From NCBI RefSeq assembly GCF_012163135.1, contig NZ_JAAVUP010000001.1, positions 930,001 through 994,000 on the forward strand: a DNA stretch of 64,000 nucleotides. Direction: 5' to 3'. Under the pieces are notes generated by a model. It had not been told where the DNA came from. It did no database searches and saw nothing but the letters and a program-made list of their open reading frames with translations. This DNA comes from Neoroseomonas oryzicola (GTDB lineage: Bacteria; Pseudomonadota; Alphaproteobacteria; Acetobacterales; Acetobacteraceae). Shown in pieces: positions 51,419-60,657 of the stretch; position 1 is the stretch's first letter, and each line of letters starts with the position of its first letter. A program made the translations under genes and the position numbers.

Positions 51419-51835
51419 TCAGCGCTGGCGCCAGGGCAGCCCGTCCGCCTTCCACCCCGCCACGACGCCGCGATGGCCCTGCGGGTCGACCGGGCCTTCG
51501 AAGCCGTCGGCGACGTTGTAGGCGTGCGGGAAGCCCGCCGCCTGCGCCGCCTGGCCGGCCGCGAGCGATCGCGCGCCGGACCGGCAGATGAAGTAGATCC
51601 TGTGCAGCGGCGTCAGCCCCGCCTTGTGCAGCTGGTCGGCGAAATGCCCGTTCACCTGCATGGTCGGGTAGATCTGCCAGGGCACCAGCACGGTCTGCTT
51701 CGCGATGCTGGTCAGGTCGGGCAGGCCGACGAAGTTCCATTCCGCGTCGGTGCGCACGTCGACCAGCGCGGCCTGCGGATCGTTCCGCAGGGCTTCCCAG
51801 GTTTCCTTCGGGCTGACATCCGGAACGCCTGCCAC
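51419..51835 (-). CDS. Rhodanese-like domain protein
   Basis: A 138-residue single-domain rhodanese. The active loop is 'IYFICRSGARSLAAGQAAQA' with the persulfide-forming Cys in CRSGAR. The fold opens 'VPDVSPKETWEALRNDPQAA', 'LVDVRTDAEWNFVGLPDL', and closes 'GFPHAYNVADGFEGPVDPQG'. These proteins carry sulfane sulfur; the acceptor is unknown. GTG 51835 has GAGGAG 9 nt upstream, and an overlapping ATG nearby is out of frame. It is divergent from a TetR gene. Confidence 0.87.
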   Translation of the reverse strand: MAGVPDVSPKETWEALRNDPQAALVDVRTDAEWNFVGLPDLTSIAKQTVLVPWQIYPTMQVNGHFADQLHKAGLTPLHRIYFICRSGARSLAAGQAAQAAGFPHAYNVADGFEGPVDPQGHRGVVAGWKADGLPWRQR

Positions 51836-51900
51836 GGCATGATCTCCTCGGGGCACTGCGCCCCGCCGCAAAATGGTGCGACGCATGATCCAGGGCAACC

Positions 51901-51930
51901 GTGACGGCGGCGCGACCACGCTGCTATAGC
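51901..51930 (+). promoter_or_regulatory. Possible promoter of the RND-efflux tetR gene
   Basis: GTGACG (51901-51906), an 18-bp spacer and TATAGC (51925-51930) make a fair sigma70-type promoter 32 bp before the tetR ATG, in the divergent gap with the rhodanese gene. Confidence 0.35.
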
Positions 51931-51961
51931 CGCCTGACGACTGACGGATTCCCTCAGCGCC

Positions 51962-52591
51962 ATGAAACAGCCCGCATCCGTCCAGGAAGACCGTGCCGCC
52001 GCCACGCGCGAGCGCATCCTCGACGCGGCCTGGGACCTGTTCCGCACCCTGGGCTACCAGAAGACCGCCGTGGCCGACATCGCGCGCGAGATCGGCATGT
52101 CGCCTGCGAACGTCTACCGCTTCTTCGCCTCGAAAAGCGCGATCAACGAGGCGATCGCCGCCCGCCTGCTCGAGGGCGTGGCCGGGGACCTCGAATCGAT
52201 CGCCGCCGGATCCGGCAGCGCGGCCGATCGGCTCAAGGCCGTGCTCCGCACGCTGCACGCCCGGCACCTGGCGCTGTTCTTCTCCCAGAAGCGCATGCAC
52301 GACATGGTCTCGGCCGCCATGACCGAGCATTGGGGCGTGGTCGCCGCCTTCATCGCGCGGATCGAGGCCGCCCTGGCCCGCATCGTCGCCGACGGCATCG
52401 CCGCGGGGGACTTCGCGCCGGTCGATCCCGCGACGGCGGCCCGGATGATGAAGCAGGGCACCATGTGCTGGATGCACCCCGAACTGATCGCCGACGCCCT
52501 CGACAAGCGCGTGATGGACGAGGCGCAGATGGCGGCCGAGCTGGAGCAGATGCTGGACCTGCTGATCCGGGGACTGAGACCTGATTCTTGA
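51962..52591 (+). CDS. TetR-family regulator next to RND efflux genes
   Basis: A 209-residue repressor. The HTH is 'RERILDAAWDLFRTLGYQKT', 'AVADIAREIGMSPANVYRFF', 'ASKSAINEAIAARLLEGV' (about 16-70). The C-terminal ligand domain includes 'HARHLALFFSQKRMHDMVSA' and 'VDPATAARMMKQGTMCWMHP', seen in TetR proteins that sit beside RND pumps. The adaptor gene starts 66 bp downstream with its own promoter-like sequence between them. It probably represses the pump and perhaps itself. Confidence 0.9.
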   Translation: MKQPASVQEDRAAATRERILDAAWDLFRTLGYQKTAVADIAREIGMSPANVYRFFASKSAINEAIAARLLEGVAGDLESIAAGSGSAADRLKAVLRTLHARHLALFFSQKRMHDMVSAAMTEHWGVVAAFIARIEAALARIVADGIAAGDFAPVDPATAARMMKQGTMCWMHPELIADALDKRVMDEAQMAAELEQMLDLLIRGLRPDS

Positions 52592-52604
52592 TCACTGACG
52601 AATA

Positions 52605-52634
52605 TTGACTTTTATCAGAACGCAGAAATATCCT
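52605..52634 (+). promoter_or_regulatory. Promoter of the RND adaptor-pump operon
   Basis: TTGACT (52605-52610), an 18-bp spacer and TATCCT (52629-52634) lie in a short AT-rich patch between tetR and the adaptor gene. The AT-rich composition stands out against the GC-rich surroundings. No clear palindromic operator is visible here. Confidence 0.45.
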
Positions 52635-52657
52635 GGCGCGAGCCCAGGAGCCCCGCC

Positions 52658-53740
52658 ATGCGTCGCGCCCTTCCCGCCCTCGCACTGCTCGCCGCCCTGC
52701 CCGCCTGCCGCGACGGCGCCGGCCAGGCCGCCGCCCCCGAGCCCCCCAAGCCCGTCCAGGTCGCCGAAATCCGCTTCGTCCCCGCCGAGCAGCCCCGCGC
52801 CTTCGCCGGCGTGGTGAAGGCCCGGCGCGAAGCCGATATCGCCTTCCGCGCCGGTGGCCGGGTCCAGGCGCGCCTGGTCGATGTCGGGACCATCGTGGCC
52901 GCCGGGCAGGAACTCGCCCGGCTGGACCCGGCCGACATCGCGCTGTCCGTCCGCGCCGCCGAGGCCGACCTCGCCGCCGCGGAGGCCGAGTTCCGCCGCG
53001 CGGCGGCCGATGCCGCGCGCTCGCGCACCTTGCTCGCCGCGGGCCATGTCGCCGCGGCCTATGACGACCAGCGCCAGGCCACGGCCCGCACGGCCGAGGA
53101 GCGCGTCGCCTCCGCCCGCGCCGGGCTGGACCTCGCGCGCAACCGGCTCGGCTACACGGTGCTGCGCGCCCCGACCGACGGCGTCGTCACCGCCCTCGTC
53201 GCCGAGGTCGGCCAGGTGGTCGCCGAGGGCCAGCCCGTCATGCGCATGGCCGACCCGGCCGAGCGCGAACTGCTCGTCCAGGTGCCCGAAGGTGCCCTGC
53301 CCGGTCTCGCCGGCGCCGAGGCACAGGCGGTGCTCTGGGCCCGCCCCGGCGAACCCGTGGCCGCCCGCCTGCGCGAGGTGTCGCCCCAGGCCGACGCGAT
53401 GCTGCGCACCTATGCGGTCCGCTTCAGCCTTCCCGCGGCGCCCGACTGGGCCGCGCTCGGCATGACCGGCACCATCCGCCTGCGCGCGGAAAGCGAGCCC
53501 GTCGCGCTGCTGCCCGCTTCCGCCCTGCACGATCGCGGGCAGGGGCCGATGGTGTGGAAGGTACAGGGCGAGCGCGTCGTCGCCGTGCCGGTCGAGGTCG
53601 CGCGCCTGGGCGAGACGCAGGTGGCGCTGCGCGGCGCGCTGGCCGAAGGCGACCGCATCGTCGCCCTGGGACCGCAGCTGCTCGACCCGGGCACGACGGT
53701 GCGCGTGGTGCAGAACCGCCCCGCCGCCACGCTGCGCTGA
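52658..53740 (+). CDS. RND efflux periplasmic adaptor lipoprotein
   Basis: A 360-residue membrane-fusion protein. The signal sequence MRRALPALALLAALPAC ends in a lipobox Cys near 17. Lipoyl-like part: 'VVKARREADIAFRAGGRVQA', 'VDVGTIVAAGQELARLDP'. A helical hairpin covers about 95-165 ('LAAAEAEFRRAAADAARSRT'). The second lipoyl half is 'LGYTVLRAPTDGVVTALVAE' with 'GQVVAEGQPVMRMADP'; beta-barrel and membrane-proximal domains follow. It belongs to the AcrA/MexA-like superfamily. It sits 12 bp upstream of the pump gene. No outer-membrane TolC-like gene is nearby. Confidence 0.92.
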   Translation: MRRALPALALLAALPACRDGAGQAAAPEPPKPVQVAEIRFVPAEQPRAFAGVVKARREADIAFRAGGRVQARLVDVGTIVAAGQELARLDPADIALSVRAAEADLAAAEAEFRRAAADAARSRTLLAAGHVAAAYDDQRQATARTAEERVASARAGLDLARNRLGYTVLRAPTDGVVTALVAEVGQVVAEGQPVMRMADPAERELLVQVPEGALPGLAGAEAQAVLWARPGEPVAARLREVSPQADAMLRTYAVRFSLPAAPDWAALGMTGTIRLRAESEPVALLPASALHDRGQGPMVWKVQGERVVAVPVEVARLGETQVALRGALAEGDRIVALGPQLLDPGTTVRVVQNRPAATLR

Positions 53741-53752
53741 GGCCGCCACGCC

Positions 53753-56700
53753 ATGGGATTCAACCTCTCCGACTGGGGCGTGCGCAACGGCGCGCTGACG
53801 CTGTTCCTGATCGTCATGCTCGGCGCCGCGGGAGCGATGGCCTATCTGCGCCTCGGCCGCGCGGAGGATCCCGGCTTCACCATCAAGGTCATGGTCGTCA
53901 CGGCCCAGTGGCCGGGTGCCACGGCGGAGGAGATGCAGCGCCACGTCGCCGACCCGATCGAGAGCCGGCTGCAGGATCTCCCCTACCTCGACCGTGTCGA
54001 GACCTTCACCCGCCCCGGCCAGGCCGCGATGACCGTGGTGCTGCGCGACACCACCCCGCCGCGCGAGGTGCAGAACCTCTGGTACCAGGTGCGCAAGAAG
54101 GTCGGCGACATGCGGCACATGCTGCCCGCCGGCGTCATCGGCCCCTTCTTCGACGACGAGTATTCCGACGTCTGGTCCGCCATCTACGCCGTGACCGGCG
54201 CCGACAACGCCGAGCTGGTCCGCCAGGCCGAGGCGCTGCGCGCCCGGCTGCTGCGCGTGCCCGGCGTCGACAAGGTCAGGATCTTCGGCGAGCAGCCCCA
54301 GCGCATCCATGTCGAGGTCGCCCATGCGCGCCTCGCCTCGCTCGGCCTGCAGCCGCAGGCGATCCTCGATGCGCTGGCGCGCCACAACCCCGTCACGCCG
54401 GCCGGCGTGGTGGAAGGCAGCGCGACGCGGCTGCACCTGCGCGTCGATGGCGGCTTCGACGGCCTCGCCGCGGTGCGCGAGGTCCCGGTTGCGGCCAATG
54501 GCCGATCGCTGCGCCTCGGCGACATCGCCGAGGTGACGCGCGGCTTCGCCGATCCGGCGTCGAGCGGCATCCGCCAGGGCGGGGAGAATGCCGTGCTGCT
54601 CGCCGTGGCGAAGCAGCCAGGGGTGAACGTGCTGACGCTCGGCCACGACCTCGCCGCGGCGATGGAAGCGCAGCGCCGCGTCATCCCGATGGGCCTCACC
54701 GTCACGCAGATCGTCGACCAGGCGCATGTGGTGCAGGAGAGCATCGCCGAGTTCCTGATGAAGTTCGTCGCCGCCCTCGGCGTGGTGATGCTGGTCTCCT
54801 TCCTCTCGCTCGGCTTCCGGGCCGGGATCATCGTCGCGCTCTCGGTGCCGCTGACGCTCGCCATCGTCTTCCTGGTGATGCTCGCGACCGGAATGGAGCT
54901 CGAGCGCGTGACGCTCGGCGCGCTGATCCTCTCCCTCGGCCTGCTGGTGGACGACGCGATCATCGCCATCGAGGCGATGGTCGTGAAGCTCGAGGAAGGC
55001 TGGAGCCGCGCCAAGGCCGCGACCTTCGCCTGGACCTCCACGGCCGGGCCGATGCTCTCGGGCACGCTGGTGACGGTCGCGGGCTTCCTGCCGGTCGGCT
55101 TCGCGCGGTCCACCGCCGGCGAATATGCGGGCGGCATCTTCTGGGTGGTGGGCATCGCGCTCGTCGCCTCCTGGCTGGTGGCGGTGCTGTTCACGCCCTG
55201 GCTCGGGGTGAAGCTGCTGCCGTCGCCCAAGCCCGGGTCCCATCACGACGCCTATGACGGGCGCGGATATCGCGCGCTGCGGCGCCTGGTCGGCTGGGCG
55301 GTGGACCACCGCCTGGTGGTGATCGGCGCGACGCTGCTCGTCCTCGTCGCCGGCTTCGCCGCCATGGGCCAGGTGCGCAAGCAGTTCTTCCCGACCTCGG
55401 CGCGGCTCGAGCTGCTGGTGGACATCAACTTGCGGCAGGGGGCCGGCTACGCGGCGACGCTCGCCGCCGCGCAGCGCATCGAGCAGGCGATCGAGGGAGA
55501 CCCGGATGCGCGGCTGGTGACGACCTATCTCGGCCAGGGCTCGCCGCGCTTCTTCCTGGCGCTCAATCCCGACCTGCCGAACGAGGCCTTCGCCAAGATC
55601 ATCGTCCAGGCCCGCGACGTGCCGGCGCGCGAACGCCTGCGCGACCGGCTCAATGCCCTGGTCGCGGACGGCCTGGTGCCGGAGGCCCGCGTACGCGTCT
55701 CGCGGCTCGATTTCGGGCCGCCGGTCGGCTTTCCCGTGCAGTTCCGCATCCATGGCGACGACCCCGCCGCGCTGCGCCGCGCCGGCGAGGAGGTGATGGC
55801 CGTCATGCGCGCCACCCCCGGCACGCGCGACGTGCAGCTCCATTGGGGCGAGCGCGCCCCGGCGCTGCGCCTCGAACTGGATCGCGCCCGCGTGGCCGAA
55901 CTTGGCCTCTCCCCCGCGCAGGTCGCCTCCTCCCTGCAATTGCTGCTCACGGGCGTGACCGCGACGCAGCACCGCGAGGGCAACCGCCTGGTCGACGTGG
56001 TCCTTCGCGCCCCGGCCGCCGAACGCCTGACGACGGAGACGCTCGCCGACCTCTCCCTCGCCACGCCGTCGGGACCCGTGCCGCTGTCCCAGGTCGCCCG
56101 GCTGGTGCCCGAGGCCGAGGAGCCGATCCTGTATCGCCGCAACCGCGAGGCCTACCTGACCGTCCGCGCCGACGTCGCGCCGGGGCTGCAGGGGCCGGAC
56201 GTCTCGGCCGCGGTGCGCGCGCGCCTCGACCCGGTGATCGCGTCGCTGCCGGTCGGCCTGCGCATCGAGGCCGGCGGCGCGGCCGAGGAATCGGGCAAGG
56301 CCAATGCCGCGCTCTTTGCCCTGTTTCCGGTGATGATCGCGGTGATGCTGGTGCTGCTGATGGTCCAATTGCGGCATTTCGGCAGGGTCGCGCTGGTGCT
56401 GGCGACGGCGCCGCTCGGCATCCCGGGCGCGGCCTTCGCGCTCCTGGCCCTCGGCGCGCCCTTCGGCTTCGTCGCGCTGCTCGGCGTCATCGCGCTGGCT
56501 GGGATGGTCATGCGCAACACGCAGATCCTGGTGGATCAGGTGCGCCAGGACCTCGAGGCCGGGCTCGACCTTCGCGCCGCCATCGTCGAGAGCACCGTCC
56601 GCCGCACCCGACCGGTGCTGCTGACGGCGCTGGCCGCGGTGCTGGCCTTCATCCCGCTGACGCTGTCGGTCTTCTGGGGGCCGATGGCGATCGCGATGAT

Positions 56701-56824
56701 TGGCGGACTGACGCTGGCGACGCTCGCGACGCTGCTGGTGGTCCCGGCGCTCTATGCCCTCGCCCTGCCCTGGCGGCGGGCGTCCGTCGTCGCCGGCCCG
56801 GCCGTCCTCGCCCCGGCGGAGTGA
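53753..56824 (+). CDS. RND efflux inner-membrane pump
   Basis: A 1023-residue proton-driven exporter with 12 helices and two large periplasmic loops. Landmarks are the N-terminal 'NGALTLFLIVMLGAAGAMAY', 'EDPGFTIKVMVVTAQWPGAT' and 'EEMQRHVADPIESRLQDLPY'. 'LILSLGLLVDDAIIAIEAMV' near 395-415 carries the proton-relay Asp pair, and the second half has 'MVMRNTQILVDQVRQDLEAG' and 'LTALAAVLAFIPLTLSVFWG'. This matches the AcrB-like hydrophobe/amphiphile group. Substrates are unknown. It pairs with the adaptor upstream and the TetR regulator. Confidence 0.94.
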   Translation: MGFNLSDWGVRNGALTLFLIVMLGAAGAMAYLRLGRAEDPGFTIKVMVVTAQWPGATAEEMQRHVADPIESRLQDLPYLDRVETFTRPGQAAMTVVLRDTTPPREVQNLWYQVRKKVGDMRHMLPAGVIGPFFDDEYSDVWSAIYAVTGADNAELVRQAEALRARLLRVPGVDKVRIFGEQPQRIHVEVAHARLASLGLQPQAILDALARHNPVTPAGVVEGSATRLHLRVDGGFDGLAAVREVPVAANGRSLRLGDIAEVTRGFADPASSGIRQGGENAVLLAVAKQPGVNVLTLGHDLAAAMEAQRRVIPMGLTVTQIVDQAHVVQESIAEFLMKFVAALGVVMLVSFLSLGFRAGIIVALSVPLTLAIVFLVMLATGMELERVTLGALILSLGLLVDDAIIAIEAMVVKLEEGWSRAKAATFAWTSTAGPMLSGTLVTVAGFLPVGFARSTAGEYAGGIFWVVGIALVASWLVAVLFTPWLGVKLLPSPKPGSHHDAYDGRGYRALRRLVGWAVDHRLVVIGATLLVLVAGFAAMGQVRKQFFPTSARLELLVDINLRQGAGYAATLAAAQRIEQAIEGDPDARLVTTYLGQGSPRFFLALNPDLPNEAFAKIIVQARDVPARERLRDRLNALVADGLVPEARVRVSRLDFGPPVGFPVQFRIHGDDPAALRRAGEEVMAVMRATPGTRDVQLHWGERAPALRLELDRARVAELGLSPAQVASSLQLLLTGVTATQHREGNRLVDVVLRAPAAERLTTETLADLSLATPSGPVPLSQVARLVPEAEEPILYRRNREAYLTVRADVAPGLQGPDVSAAVRARLDPVIASLPVGLRIEAGGAAEESGKANAALFALFPVMIAVMLVLLMVQLRHFGRVALVLATAPLGIPGAAFALLALGAPFGFVALLGVIALAGMVMRNTQILVDQVRQDLEAGLDLRAAIVESTVRRTRPVLLTALAAVLAFIPLTLSVFWGPMAIAMIGGLTLATLATLLVVPALYALALPWRRASVVAGPAVLAPAE

Positions 56825-56914
56825 TCGCCCGCACCCTGCTGACGGCGGCGAAATCCGTGGTGTAGCCTTCCCGGCAAGGCGGCCCCCGGGGCTGCGCAGG
56901 GAGGGGACGACGCC

Positions 56915-58543
56915 ATGCTTGGCCTGATGCAGGACTGGCCGCTGTTGATGCACACGGTGCTGGACCACGCCGCGATCCAGCACCCGAAGCGGGAGGTCGT
57001 GAGCCGGTCGGTCGAGGGCCCCTTCCACCGCACCGACTACGCCACCATCCGCGCCCGCGCCCTGCGGGTCGCGCAGCGCCTGGTGCGGGACGGCATCAAG
57101 CCTGGCGACCGCGTGGCGACGCTGGCCTGGAACACCTGGCGGCATCTCGAGGCCTGGTACGGCATCGCCGGCGCCGGCGCGGTCTACCACACGGTCAACC
57201 CGCGGCTGTTCCAGGACCAGATCACCTGGATCATGAACCATGCCGGGTCGCGCATCATGATGCTCGACCTCACCTTCGTGCCGCTGGTCCAGGCGCTGGC
57301 CGACAAGCTCCCGACGGTCGAGCGCTTCGTCATCCTGACCGACGCCGCGCACATGCCGCAGACGACGCTGCCCAATGCCGTCGCCTACGAGGACTGGATC
57401 GCCGAGGTCGATGGCGACTTCGCCTGGATGAAGGTGGACGAGCAGTCCGCGGCGGGCATCTGCTACACCTCCGGCACCACGGGCGACCCCAAGGGCGTGG
57501 TCTATTCGCACCGGTCCAACGTCATCCACGCCATGGTCTGCAACCAGGTGGACGCCTTCGGCCTGGGCGCGGCGGACCGGGTGATGCCGGTGGTGCCGAT
57601 GTTCCATGCGAATGGCTGGTCGCTCGCGCTCTGCGCGCCGATGGTGGGCGCCGGGCTGGTCATGCCGGGCGCAAAGCTCGACGGCGCCTCGGTGCACGAA
57701 CTGGTCGAGCGCGAGCGCGTCACCTTCTCGGCGGCCGTGCCCACGGTCTGGATGATGCTGCTGCAGCACATGGAAGCGACCGGGTCGCGGATCGACAGCC
57801 TGCAGCGGGTCGCGATCGGCGGGTCGGCCTGCCCGGCGGCGATCACGAAGATGTACCAGGAGAAGTACGGCGTCCGCGTGATCCACGCCTGGGGAATGAC
57901 CGAGCTCTCCCCGGTCGGCACGCTGTTCTCGGTCAAGCCCGAGGTCTCGCACCTCTCGGGCGACGACATGCTCCGCCTGCAGGCGAAGCAGGGCACCCCG
58001 CCCTACACGGTCGAGATGAAGATCACCGACGACGAGGGGAAGGAACAGCCCTGGGATGGCGAGACCTTCGGCCGGCTGAAGGTGAAGGGCCCGGCCATCG
58101 CCCGGCGCTACTTCCGGCGCGAGGAGGAGGAGATCCTGGACGAGCAGGGCTTCTTCGACACCGGCGACGTCGCGACCATGGACGAGAACGGCTACATGGA
58201 GATCACCGACCGGTCGAAGGACGTGATCAAGTCCGGCGGCGAGTGGATCTCCTCCATCGCGCTCGAGAACGCGGCGGTGGGCTACCCCGGCGTGGCCGAG
58301 GCCGCGGTCGTATCGATGAAGGACCCCAAATGGGACGAACGGCCGCTGCTGATCCTGGTGATGAAGCCGGGCGTGCTGTCGCCCACCCTCGCCCAGATGC
58401 GCGACTTCCTCGCCGACAAGGTCGCGAAGTGGTGGCTGCCCGACGATCTCGTGGTGGTGGACGAGATCCCGCACACCGCGACGGGCAAGATCCTCAAGAC
58501 GAAGCTGCGGGAGATGTTCAAGGATCACCGGCCGGCGGCGTGA
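56915..58543 (+). CDS. Long/medium-chain fatty acid--CoA ligase (AMP-forming)
   Basis: A 542-residue acyl-CoA synthetase. The AMP-binding motif 'AGICYTSGTTGDPKGVVYSH' is near residues 180-200, then 'PMFHANGWSLALCAPMVGAG' and 'HAWGMTELSPVGTLFSVKPE'. The adenylate hinge is 'GFFDTGDVATMDENGYMEIT', 'DRSKDVIKSGGEWISSIALE', and the catalytic Lys is in 'PHTATGKILKTKLREMF'. The sequence and length fit the AlkK/FadD13-like medium/long-chain enzymes. GGAGGGG precedes ATG 56915. It is transcribed with the GT87 gene 10 bp downstream. Confidence 0.93.
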   Translation: MLGLMQDWPLLMHTVLDHAAIQHPKREVVSRSVEGPFHRTDYATIRARALRVAQRLVRDGIKPGDRVATLAWNTWRHLEAWYGIAGAGAVYHTVNPRLFQDQITWIMNHAGSRIMMLDLTFVPLVQALADKLPTVERFVILTDAAHMPQTTLPNAVAYEDWIAEVDGDFAWMKVDEQSAAGICYTSGTTGDPKGVVYSHRSNVIHAMVCNQVDAFGLGAADRVMPVVPMFHANGWSLALCAPMVGAGLVMPGAKLDGASVHELVERERVTFSAAVPTVWMMLLQHMEATGSRIDSLQRVAIGGSACPAAITKMYQEKYGVRVIHAWGMTELSPVGTLFSVKPEVSHLSGDDMLRLQAKQGTPPYTVEMKITDDEGKEQPWDGETFGRLKVKGPAIARRYFRREEEEILDEQGFFDTGDVATMDENGYMEITDRSKDVIKSGGEWISSIALENAAVGYPGVAEAAVVSMKDPKWDERPLLILVMKPGVLSPTLAQMRDFLADKVAKWWLPDDLVVVDEIPHTATGKILKTKLREMFKDHRPAA

Positions 58544-58553
58544 GGCGCAGCGC

Positions 58554-59759
58554 TTGAGTCGCCTCGCAGGCATCCTCCGCGAGGCACCCTGGCTGACGGC
58601 GGACCGTGCGACCGCGTGGTGCCGCGTTCTCGCGATCGCGCCGCTGCTGCTCGTCGTGGCGACGACGGCCTGGGTGGTCGCGAATGGCTTTCGCCCACTC
58701 TCGCCGACCGGCGAACCCGTCGGCACCGACTTCGTCAGCTTCTATGGCGCCTCGGCGCTCGTCCTCGCGGGCATGCCGGAGGCGGCCTATGTCCAGGAGG
58801 CTCACGCCGCCGCGCAGGCGGGCGCCGTCGGGGCTCTCGCACCCGGACACTACTACGCCTTCCAGAACCCTCCGCCCTACCTGCTGCTGATCTGGCCGCT
58901 GGCGATCCTGCCTTACCTCGGCGCACTGCTCGCCTGGCTTCTGGTCACAGGGGCGGCCTATGCCGTGGCGGCAGCGCGGGTCGCCGGGCTGGCCATGCCC
59001 GTTTCAGCGCTGATGGCCTTCCCGGCGCTGCTCGCAAATCTGGGGCATGGGCAGAACGGCCTGCTGAGCGCCGCGCTGCTGGGCTTCGCCGCCCTGTGGC
59101 TGGATCGACGCCCAGTGGCGGCAGGCATCGCGATCGGGCTCCTCTGCTACAAGCCCCACCTCGCCCTGCTGGCGCCCGTCGCGCTCGCCGCGGCCGGCCG
59201 GTGGCGCAGTTTCGCCGCGGCCGGCGTGACCGTTGGTGCCCTGGTGCTCGCGTCCCTGATGGCGTTCGGACCGGACACCTGGCGGGGCTTCCTCGCGACC
59301 AGCGGGCTGTCGATGGAGGCGCTCGAATTGGGCCTCGCCGGCCCCGGCAAGATGCAATCGACCTTCGCCGCCGTCCGCCTGTTCGGCGGCAGCGTCGCGC
59401 TCGCCTACGCGCTGCACGGCATCGTGGTCCTGGTCGCCGCGGTTGCGATCGCCCGCGCCGCGAGGGGGGCGGATGGCCTCGCCCTCGGCGCCATGATCGC
59501 CGCCGGCGGCGCGCTCGCGAGCCCCTACATCCACGACTACGACCTCGCGATCCTTGCCGTGCCGCTCGCCTACGTGTTCCGCGAAGCCAGGCTCTCCGGC
59601 ACCTTCCTGCCGTGGGAGAAGACCGTCCTCGGCCTGTGCTTTCTTCTCCCGCTGGTGGCGCGGATGCTGTCGATGAACCTCTACCTGCCGGTCACGCCCC
59701 CACTGGTGGCCTGCCTGCTGGCCGTCGTCATCCGGCGTTCGCGCGCGACCCTCAGGTGA
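58554..59759 (+). CDS. GT87/DUF2029 family membrane glycosyltransferase-like protein
   Basis: A 401-residue polytopic protein with about ten hydrophobic segments. 'GTDFVSFYGASALVLAGMPE' with the 'DF/DxxxxY' loop and 'AFQNPPPYLLLIWPLAILPY', then 'LGHGQNGLLSAALLGFAALW' and 'CYKPHLALLAPVALAA', are characteristic of GT87/DUF2029 enzymes, which use polyprenol-phosphate sugars. The closing 'GGALASPYIHDYDLAILAVP' is family-typical. The start looks like TTG 58554 with GAGG upstream; a further ATG is not available nearby. The substrate is unknown. The end overlaps the convergent TauE gene by 8 bp. Confidence 0.83.
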   Translation: MSRLAGILREAPWLTADRATAWCRVLAIAPLLLVVATTAWVVANGFRPLSPTGEPVGTDFVSFYGASALVLAGMPEAAYVQEAHAAAQAGAVGALAPGHYYAFQNPPPYLLLIWPLAILPYLGALLAWLLVTGAAYAVAAARVAGLAMPVSALMAFPALLANLGHGQNGLLSAALLGFAALWLDRRPVAAGIAIGLLCYKPHLALLAPVALAAAGRWRSFAAAGVTVGALVLASLMAFGPDTWRGFLATSGLSMEALELGLAGPGKMQSTFAAVRLFGGSVALAYALHGIVVLVAAVAIARAARGADGLALGAMIAAGGALASPYIHDYDLAILAVPLAYVFREARLSGTFLPWEKTVLGLCFLLPLVARMLSMNLYLPVTPPLVACLLAVVIRRSRATLR

Positions 59760-60582
59760 ACAGCTTCCAGAACATCCGCAGGCTGGTCACCGCGAGGAAC
59801 ACCGCGAAGGCGCGCTTCAGCCACAGCGGCGGGATGGTGTGCGCGAGGTGCACGCCCCAGGGCGTCGCCAGGATCGAGGCCGGCGCGATCAGCGCGAAGC
59901 CCACCAGGTTCACGTAGCCGATCGAATAGGGAGGCCGCAGCGGGTCCGACCAGCCGCCCCAGATGAAGCCGATCGTCGCCGGGATCGAGATGATCAACCC
60001 GAAGGCCGAGGCGGTCGCGACCGCGCTGCGGATCGGCGCGCCGCACATCGACAGGATCGGCACGCCGAGCGTCCCGCCGCCGATGCCCATCATGGCGCTG
60101 ACCGACCCGATGCCGATGCCCAGCGCCTGTCGGGGCGGCCCCTCCGGCACGCTGTCGGTGATTTTGAACTCGACCCCGGTGAAGCCCATGTTCAGCGCCA
60201 CCATCAAAGCCACCACGGCGAAGACCGCCGTCAGCCCCTCCCCCTTCACATAGACGGCGAGGAAGGTGCCGAGCGCCACGCCGGCCAGCATGGACGGCCA
60301 GATCGACCGCAGCAGCGCAACATCCATCGCCCCCTTGGCGTAGTGCTTCCGCGCCGACTGGATCGAGGTCGGGATGATGGTCGCGAGCGAGGTCGCGACC
60401 GCGATCTTCATCTGGATGCTCTCCGGAATGCCGAAGAGCGGGAAGACGTTGAACAGCAGCGGCACGATGACGATGCCGCCGCCCACCCCGAGCAGCCCCG
60501 CCAGGGTCCCCGAGACCAGCCCGGTTGCCGCCATCGCGGCCGCGAGGGCGAGAAGCCAGACGGGATCGTTGAGGTGTTCCAT
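59752..60582 (-). CDS. TauE/SafE-family sulfite/sulfonate exporter-like protein (first)
   Basis: A 276-residue membrane protein with about eight helices. 'SGTLAGLLGVGGGIVIVPLL', 'VATSLATIIPTSIQSARKHY', 'ALGIGIGSVSAMMGIGGGTL' and 'VPILSMCGAPIRSAVATASA' contain the paired G-x-G-G-G motifs that define the family. Members move sulfite, sulfoacetate or other organosulfur or C2 anions. ATG 60582 is used; the frame upstream to 61332 is antisense to another gene. It is divergent from a second family member at 60658. Confidence 0.9.
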   Translation of the reverse strand: MEHLNDPVWLLALAAAMAATGLVSGTLAGLLGVGGGIVIVPLLFNVFPLFGIPESIQMKIAVATSLATIIPTSIQSARKHYAKGAMDVALLRSIWPSMLAGVALGTFLAVYVKGEGLTAVFAVVALMVALNMGFTGVEFKITDSVPEGPPRQALGIGIGSVSAMMGIGGGTLGVPILSMCGAPIRSAVATASAFGLIISIPATIGFIWGGWSDPLRPPYSIGYVNLVGFALIAPASILATPWGVHLAHTIPPLWLKRAFAVFLAVTSLRMFWKLFT

Positions 60583-60629
60583 GGCAGCCGATGGTCCGGG
60601 ATGGGCGGGGATGAGGGGACGTGGCATAC

Positions 60630-60648
60630 ACGCTGACCCATTCAGCGT
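60630..60648. promoter_or_regulatory. Palindrome in the gap between divergent TauE/SafE genes
   Basis: ACGCTGA at 60630-60636 and TCAGCGT at 60642-60648 form a perfect 7-bp inverted repeat with a 5-bp centre (ACGCTGACCCATTCAGCGT). It lies 10 bp before the start of the forward gene, in a gap of only 75 bp between two divergent paralogues. It could let one regulator control both. Confidence 0.5.
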
Positions 60649-60657
60649 CACCCCGCC

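Noticed and set aside
52592-58726. A reverse-strand open frame of more than 2000 codons
   Set aside because: It is antisense to the adaptor, RND pump and acyl-CoA synthetase genes, which have clear family motifs. The translation is His/Arg/Gly/Asp-rich low-complexity sequence typical of a shadow frame in GC-rich DNA.
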